Source: JAEZRQ01 sp049294415
GTDB lineage: Bacteria; Patescibacteriota; Patescibacteriia; Patescibacteriales; UBA12465
Length of the DNA: 15,828 bases
Direction of reading: 5' to 3'
Assembly (NCBI GenBank): GCA_049294415.1
Contig: JBAQCS010000074.1
Coordinates: 1-15,828 of the forward strand
Part shown: positions 13,003 to 15,828 of the stretch, in pieces
Numbering within the stretch: position 1 is the stretch's first letter
Layout: each line of letters opens with the position of its first letter
Position numbers and translations under genes: made by a program
Notes under the pieces: generated by a model
Seen by the model: only the letters and a program-made list of their open reading frames with translations
Database searches by the model: none
Told to the model about the DNA's origin: nothing

Positions 13003-14853
13003 ATGAAAGCATTTACCGCTCCAGCCGTGGAGTCTTTATTGCATTATTCTCCTTTCATCTGGCCCGGCGAGGTTAGTGACAATCAGGAGTTTAAACGTTT
13101 AGTAAATCAGAGGTTAGACCTCTGTAGGAACGTTGAACACCTTTTAGATTTATTATCGCAAGGTAATAAAACTATTATGGAGTTAAAAGAAGATGACGAC
13201 GCTAGCCTTAAAAAAATTATCGCCGCTTATAATGGTTTGGCTGATTTTATGTCCGAATGTGAAGCTAACGGCCGAATTATTTTTTATTTACCTTTTGAAA
13301 TGATTCCAGATTTGGAATTTGTTTTAGGGGAAAATGAATTACAGCAAGCTGCTAATAATTTTTTGTCAGCCTATCTGAAAGTTTGGCGTAAGTTTATGTA
13401 CATCCATGAGCTTCGCGTTAATTTTGTAGATGGTGATATTTTGGAGTCAGGTCCCAGACATGATAGCGAGTTATTCGTTTGTAAAGCCGCCCACTTGATT
13501 CCAGTACTGCTGCAAAAGAAATCGATTACTTTTGCTGAGGTGGTTAAAATGTTTAAAGCTAGTTCAACTCAAACACTAACAGTTAGCTTAGTTGAGGCTA
13601 TCTTAGCCGCTAATGATCTAAAGATTATTTCTGATGATCAGTTACGAATCTCTGCTGACCCCAAAATTTTGAGTTGTCTTTTTACCAGTGTTAAACCTCA
13701 AGCCGCACAACCCGAAGTATCTATTATTAAAACAGGCGGGGAATTAGCGTCGCTGATTGCCAGTGCTCTTAAAGAGTGTTTGCGTAACCGTTTTTTTGAA
13801 GTGTCGCCAGAACGTATGTTATGGTTAGAGGAAGTCGAAAAGCAAAAGATAATTAATAATTATGCTGAAGTTATTGCAGATTCGGTAACTAATAATCATT
13901 TGTCTCTAAATATCTTAATGGGGTATTTTAATCTTCAGCGTGACGTCAATTTTCTTTTATTGGCTATTAACACTCTTAGATTAACGGTTGAGAAAATGAA
14001 TAAAGTTAAACTCGAGTTTGCCGTGGCTGTAGCTTATTATGCTAAATCATGGTTACATGATATCTGGTTACTTGATTCCGTCGATACTAAAAAAGCTATT
14101 GAGAGTGCTTTACACCGTTGGTTTAATGCTGGAATTATTGATAACTATTATCTGTTAAATTTTGATCTTAAACCAGTAAATTTAGCTGGCGAAGTTTTAT
14201 CTGAAAATGTTTGTTCATCAGAGGAATTTTGCGAGCTTACTAAAGCCCTTAACTATATCAGAGATAATGAATCTTTTTCCAAGTATTTCTATCCAGTCTT
14301 TAATCTCTATGGATCAAGGGTGAAGGGATATGGTTCAAAATTTACTGATATTGATTTGGCGGTGTTTGTTAAACCGGGCATTGATCCTTCCGAAAAAGAG
14401 TTGGTAACTTCGGTTATTACTAAAATTTTGAAACACGAAAAAATTAAAGGTCGTGTTTTGCAGTTTTGGTTAGCGAGCCATGAAGAATATCTAACCGTTG
14501 GTAATTACTTCAACGGCGATAAATTAATGGGTAACAGTAGTTACGCTCACGTCTTATTTGGCGGCGCTTGGTTTGGTGATTTAGAACTTGTTAAAGAGTT
14601 ACATGCTAAATTACTTACTCCTTATCTGTTCACTGAAAACAAAGCCTTAAGAGACGTTTGTTTAAGAGAATTGGAGCGTGATAATTTGCAGTATAGGTTG
14701 CTGCATAAAGGGTATGACTATCTTTTTCCGGCCGGGAAAAGGTTAGTCACCCAGTACATTGATGCTAATTGCGCTTTCTATGATAGTGGTTACAGAATGT
14801 TGGCCACTAAATTATTTTTGAAAAAAGTATTCCTGCCTCGTTTAGGGGTTTAA
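13003..14853 (+). CDS. Large protein with polymerase-beta-type nucleotidyltransferase domain, 616 aa
   Basis: The recognisable part is a pol-beta superfamily nucleotidyltransferase core: GSRVKGYGSKFTDIDLAVFV (residues 437-456) matches GSxxxGxxxxxSDxDL, with Asp449 and Asp451 as metal ligands. Such domains transfer nucleotides to proteins, RNA or small molecules. The third acidic residue is not evident: the following strand reads GRVLQFWLAS with no Asp, so activity is uncertain. Residues 1-430 are helical, leucine-rich and unrecognised, without membrane helices; 460-616 are a helical C-terminal domain. It is not similar to NAD enzymes and is separated from them by terminator and promoter, so a link to NAD is only positional. 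The ATG follows an A-rich leader without Shine-Dalgarno. Its size is unusual for minimal nucleotidyltransferases, which are near 100-150 residues. Confidence 0.8.
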   Translation: MKAFTAPAVESLLHYSPFIWPGEVSDNQEFKRLVNQRLDLCRNVEHLLDLLSQGNKTIMELKEDDDASLKKIIAAYNGLADFMSECEANGRIIFYLPFEMIPDLEFVLGENELQQAANNFLSAYLKVWRKFMYIHELRVNFVDGDILESGPRHDSELFVCKAAHLIPVLLQKKSITFAEVVKMFKASSTQTLTVSLVEAILAANDLKIISDDQLRISADPKILSCLFTSVKPQAAQPEVSIIKTGGELASLIASALKECLRNRFFEVSPERMLWLEEVEKQKIINNYAEVIADSVTNNHLSLNILMGYFNLQRDVNFLLLAINTLRLTVEKMNKVKLEFAVAVAYYAKSWLHDIWLLDSVDTKKAIESALHRWFNAGIIDNYYLLNFDLKPVNLAGEVLSENVCSSEEFCELTKALNYIRDNESFSKYFYPVFNLYGSRVKGYGSKFTDIDLAVFVKPGIDPSEKELVTSVITKILKHEKIKGRVLQFWLASHEEYLTVGNYFNGDKLMGNSSYAHVLFGGAWFGDLELVKELHAKLLTPYLFTENKALRDVCLRELERDNLQYRLLHKGYDYLFPAGKRLVTQYIDANCAFYDSGYRMLATKLFLKKVFLPRLGV

Positions 14854-14863
14854 GAATATGAAA

Positions 14864-14898
14864 AAGCCGGACTTTTGTAAGTCCGGCTTCTTTTTTTT
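14864..14898 (+). terminator. Terminator between convergent genes, probably bidirectional
   Basis: AAGCCGGACTT (14864-14874) and AAGTCCGGCTT (14879-14889) form a perfect 11-base-pair stem with loop TTGT, followed by C and eight T on the plus strand. On the minus strand the stem is followed by TTT, so it may also stop the transcript of the 39-residue peptide gene. Confidence 0.95.
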
Positions 14899-14907
14899 GT
14901 GAGATTT

Positions 14908-15027
14908 TTATTTCCCGAATGCTTTCATAATAATGGGAAACACATAATAACACATAGCGGCTACGGCGATGATGCCTGCAATTAGTGAAGCAGACAACAG
15001 CAAAATTGCTTTTTTTTGCTTGTTCAT
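14908..15027 (-). CDS. Small single-helix membrane peptide, 39 aa
   Basis: A short frame read directly from the minus strand: MNKQKKAILLLSASLIAGII, then a hydrophobic continuation and the tail FPIIMKAFGK, stop TAA. A basic N-terminus (KQKK) followed by about 25 hydrophobic residues (7-33) is the pattern of a single transmembrane helix or an uncleaved signal anchor; no lipobox or signal-peptidase site is clear (Cys26 lies within the hydrophobic part). It begins 18 bases after the stop of the unknown gene at 15046 and ends just before a terminator, which supports a real last gene in a minus-strand operon. A longer overlapping frame (14807-15094) runs through the terminator and is less credible. 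Function unknown. Confidence 0.6.
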   Translation of the reverse strand: MNKQKKAILLLSASLIAGIIAVAAMCYYVFPIIMKAFGK

Positions 15028-15045
15028 TTTGTCTTTTTTTTGATA

Positions 15046-15828
15046 TTACCTCAGATCTTGGCTGCCAATTCCTTTGGTACCAAGTTTGTCCCAAGGAATA
15101 GACATTCCTAGTTCCAGCATAGCCGATAAGTAGGCAACTTGATCCTTTCCGGCGCTCACTTTTGATAAGCTCATGATTGATAGCGCATACTGCGTTAACG
15201 ATTTTTCCATTCGGATGATTTCAGCACCAACTCCAATTCCCAATTCTTTAATCATTTGATCTTTGTTGGCTGCACCGATTTGTGCTGGTAAATCTTTATT
15301 CTCCAATATGCCAATAATACGGGTTGCATCGTAAGCCAGGGCCCGGGCAATCGGGATTCCGTTACCAGCAAAAATCCTGTTTATTTCGTTGATAACTTCT
15401 TCGGCTGCCGCTTCCAGGACGGTAGTTTGAGGAGGACTCATCATGCCAGCTGGCATCGGTGATCCGCTTTGTTGGGCCGCAAGAGTCATGCTAAACATTG
15501 CAGGGTTGCTGAAACTTTTTATCCAAGTATCTTGCCAGGCCACCAACTGATTGTGAAAACTTTTAAGAGCAGTCCACAGCTTGGAATCAAGCTTAACAAA
15601 AAATTCTGCTTTTCTGGACTCATTGACAAATTTTCCAGGAACGCCCAGAGCGGTTAGAATATCTCCGTATTGTTTTTCGGTCAGGAGTTTTTCCAGTTCA
15701 TAATAAATTGGTTGATTCGGCTCTTCCTGTTTTTTGGCGAACTCATCCATTTTAGCAGAAAGTTTTTTTACCAAATCATAAATTCCAACCTGCTTGTAAA
15801 AACCAGCCTTAATGGCCGAAATTACTTC
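15046..15828 (-). CDS. Unknown protein, 5' end beyond window (partial)
   Basis: The frame has no stop up to the window edge. A TTG at 15774 could be read as a start, but the 18 codons before it (EVISAIKAGFYKQVGIYD) look like ordinary protein, so I treat the gene as truncated, with 260 residues visible. The protein is rich in Ala, Met and helix formers with no membrane span. It holds a Gly/Pro/Met-rich linker in the middle (SGSPMPAGMMSPPQTT), which separates an N-terminal helical region from a C-terminal helical region ending IPWDKLGTKGIGSQDLR. I recognise no catalytic motif or family. Codon use is more balanced than in the AT-rich genes of 1-5 kb. It is followed by the small membrane peptide gene on the same strand. 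Confidence 0.8.
   Translation of the reverse strand, partial: EVISAIKAGFYKQVGIYDLVKKLSAKMDEFAKKQEEPNQPIYYELEKLLTEKQYGDILTALGVPGKFVNESRKAEFFVKLDSKLWTALKSFHNQLVAWQDTWIKSFSNPAMFSMTLAAQQSGSPMPAGMMSPPQTTVLEAAAEEVINEINRIFAGNGIPIARALAYDATRIIGILENKDLPAQIGAANKDQMIKELGIGVGAEIIRMEKSLTQYALSIMSLSKVSAGKDQVAYLSAMLELGMSIPWDKLGTKGIGSQDLR

Noticed and set aside
14807..15094. Minus-strand open frame of 95 codons.
   Set aside because: It overlaps the end of the nucleotidyltransferase gene, runs through a perfect terminator, overlaps the end of the unknown gene and has a composition unlike a protein; the 39-codon frame inside the same stretch is better.
15046..15774. TTG at 15774 as the true start of the right-edge gene.
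   Set aside because: The frame stays open to the window edge and the upstream codons read as ordinary protein, so a start outside the window is more likely.

Overview
The window looks like a chromosomal segment of a low-GC bacterium with a compact genome, most plausibly of the Candidate Phyla Radiation (Patescibacteria). The evidence is short gaps, many small unrecognised membrane proteins, AT-rich DNA, a tRNA without an encoded CCA end, and almost no Shine-Dalgarno sequences before the start codons. Promoters are of the ordinary sigma-70 type (TTGACA / TATAAT, some with an extended -10), which argues against Bacteroidota. TGA acts as a stop at least once (end of the P-loop kinase gene) and does not interrupt the long reading frames, so the standard bacterial code fits. 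The lineage is an inference from style, not from a marker gene.

Layout. Positions 1-660: the 5' part of a minus-strand membrane protein, then tRNA-Ser(GCU) with its own promoter and terminator. Positions 713-1741: two unrecognised minus-strand genes. Positions 1853-3586: a plus-strand run of two membrane proteins, an HD-domain phosphohydrolase and a small membrane-anchored protein, closed by a terminator. Positions 3676-5000: a patatin-like phospholipase and a small P-loop kinase. Positions 5117-6213: an unknown protein whose stop overlaps the start of an NlpC/P60 cysteine peptidase, then a strong terminator.

The centrepiece is 6266-12921: a promoter with a palindrome on its -35 box, five genes and a terminator that together encode a complete Preiss-Handler NAD+ salvage route. 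Nicotinamidase (pncA) makes nicotinate. A PRPP synthetase supplies PRPP, which nicotinate phosphoribosyltransferase (pncB) uses to make NaMN. A three-domain NadE-NadD fusion adenylates NaMN to NaAD and amidates it to NAD+. A diverged Nudix protein sits in the middle. Two oddities stand out: the nicotinamidase C-terminus carries a copy of a signature motif of the neighbouring PncB, and the NadD domain has Cys where the first His of its HxGH motif should be.

Positions 12939-14889: a strong promoter, a 616-residue protein with a DNA-polymerase-beta-type nucleotidyltransferase domain, and a terminator shared with the convergent minus-strand genes. Those are a previously unlisted 39-residue membrane peptide (14908-15027) and a 5'-truncated protein of unknown function (15046 to the window edge).

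Nothing resembling a transposon, prophage structural gene, CRISPR array or integrase was seen.
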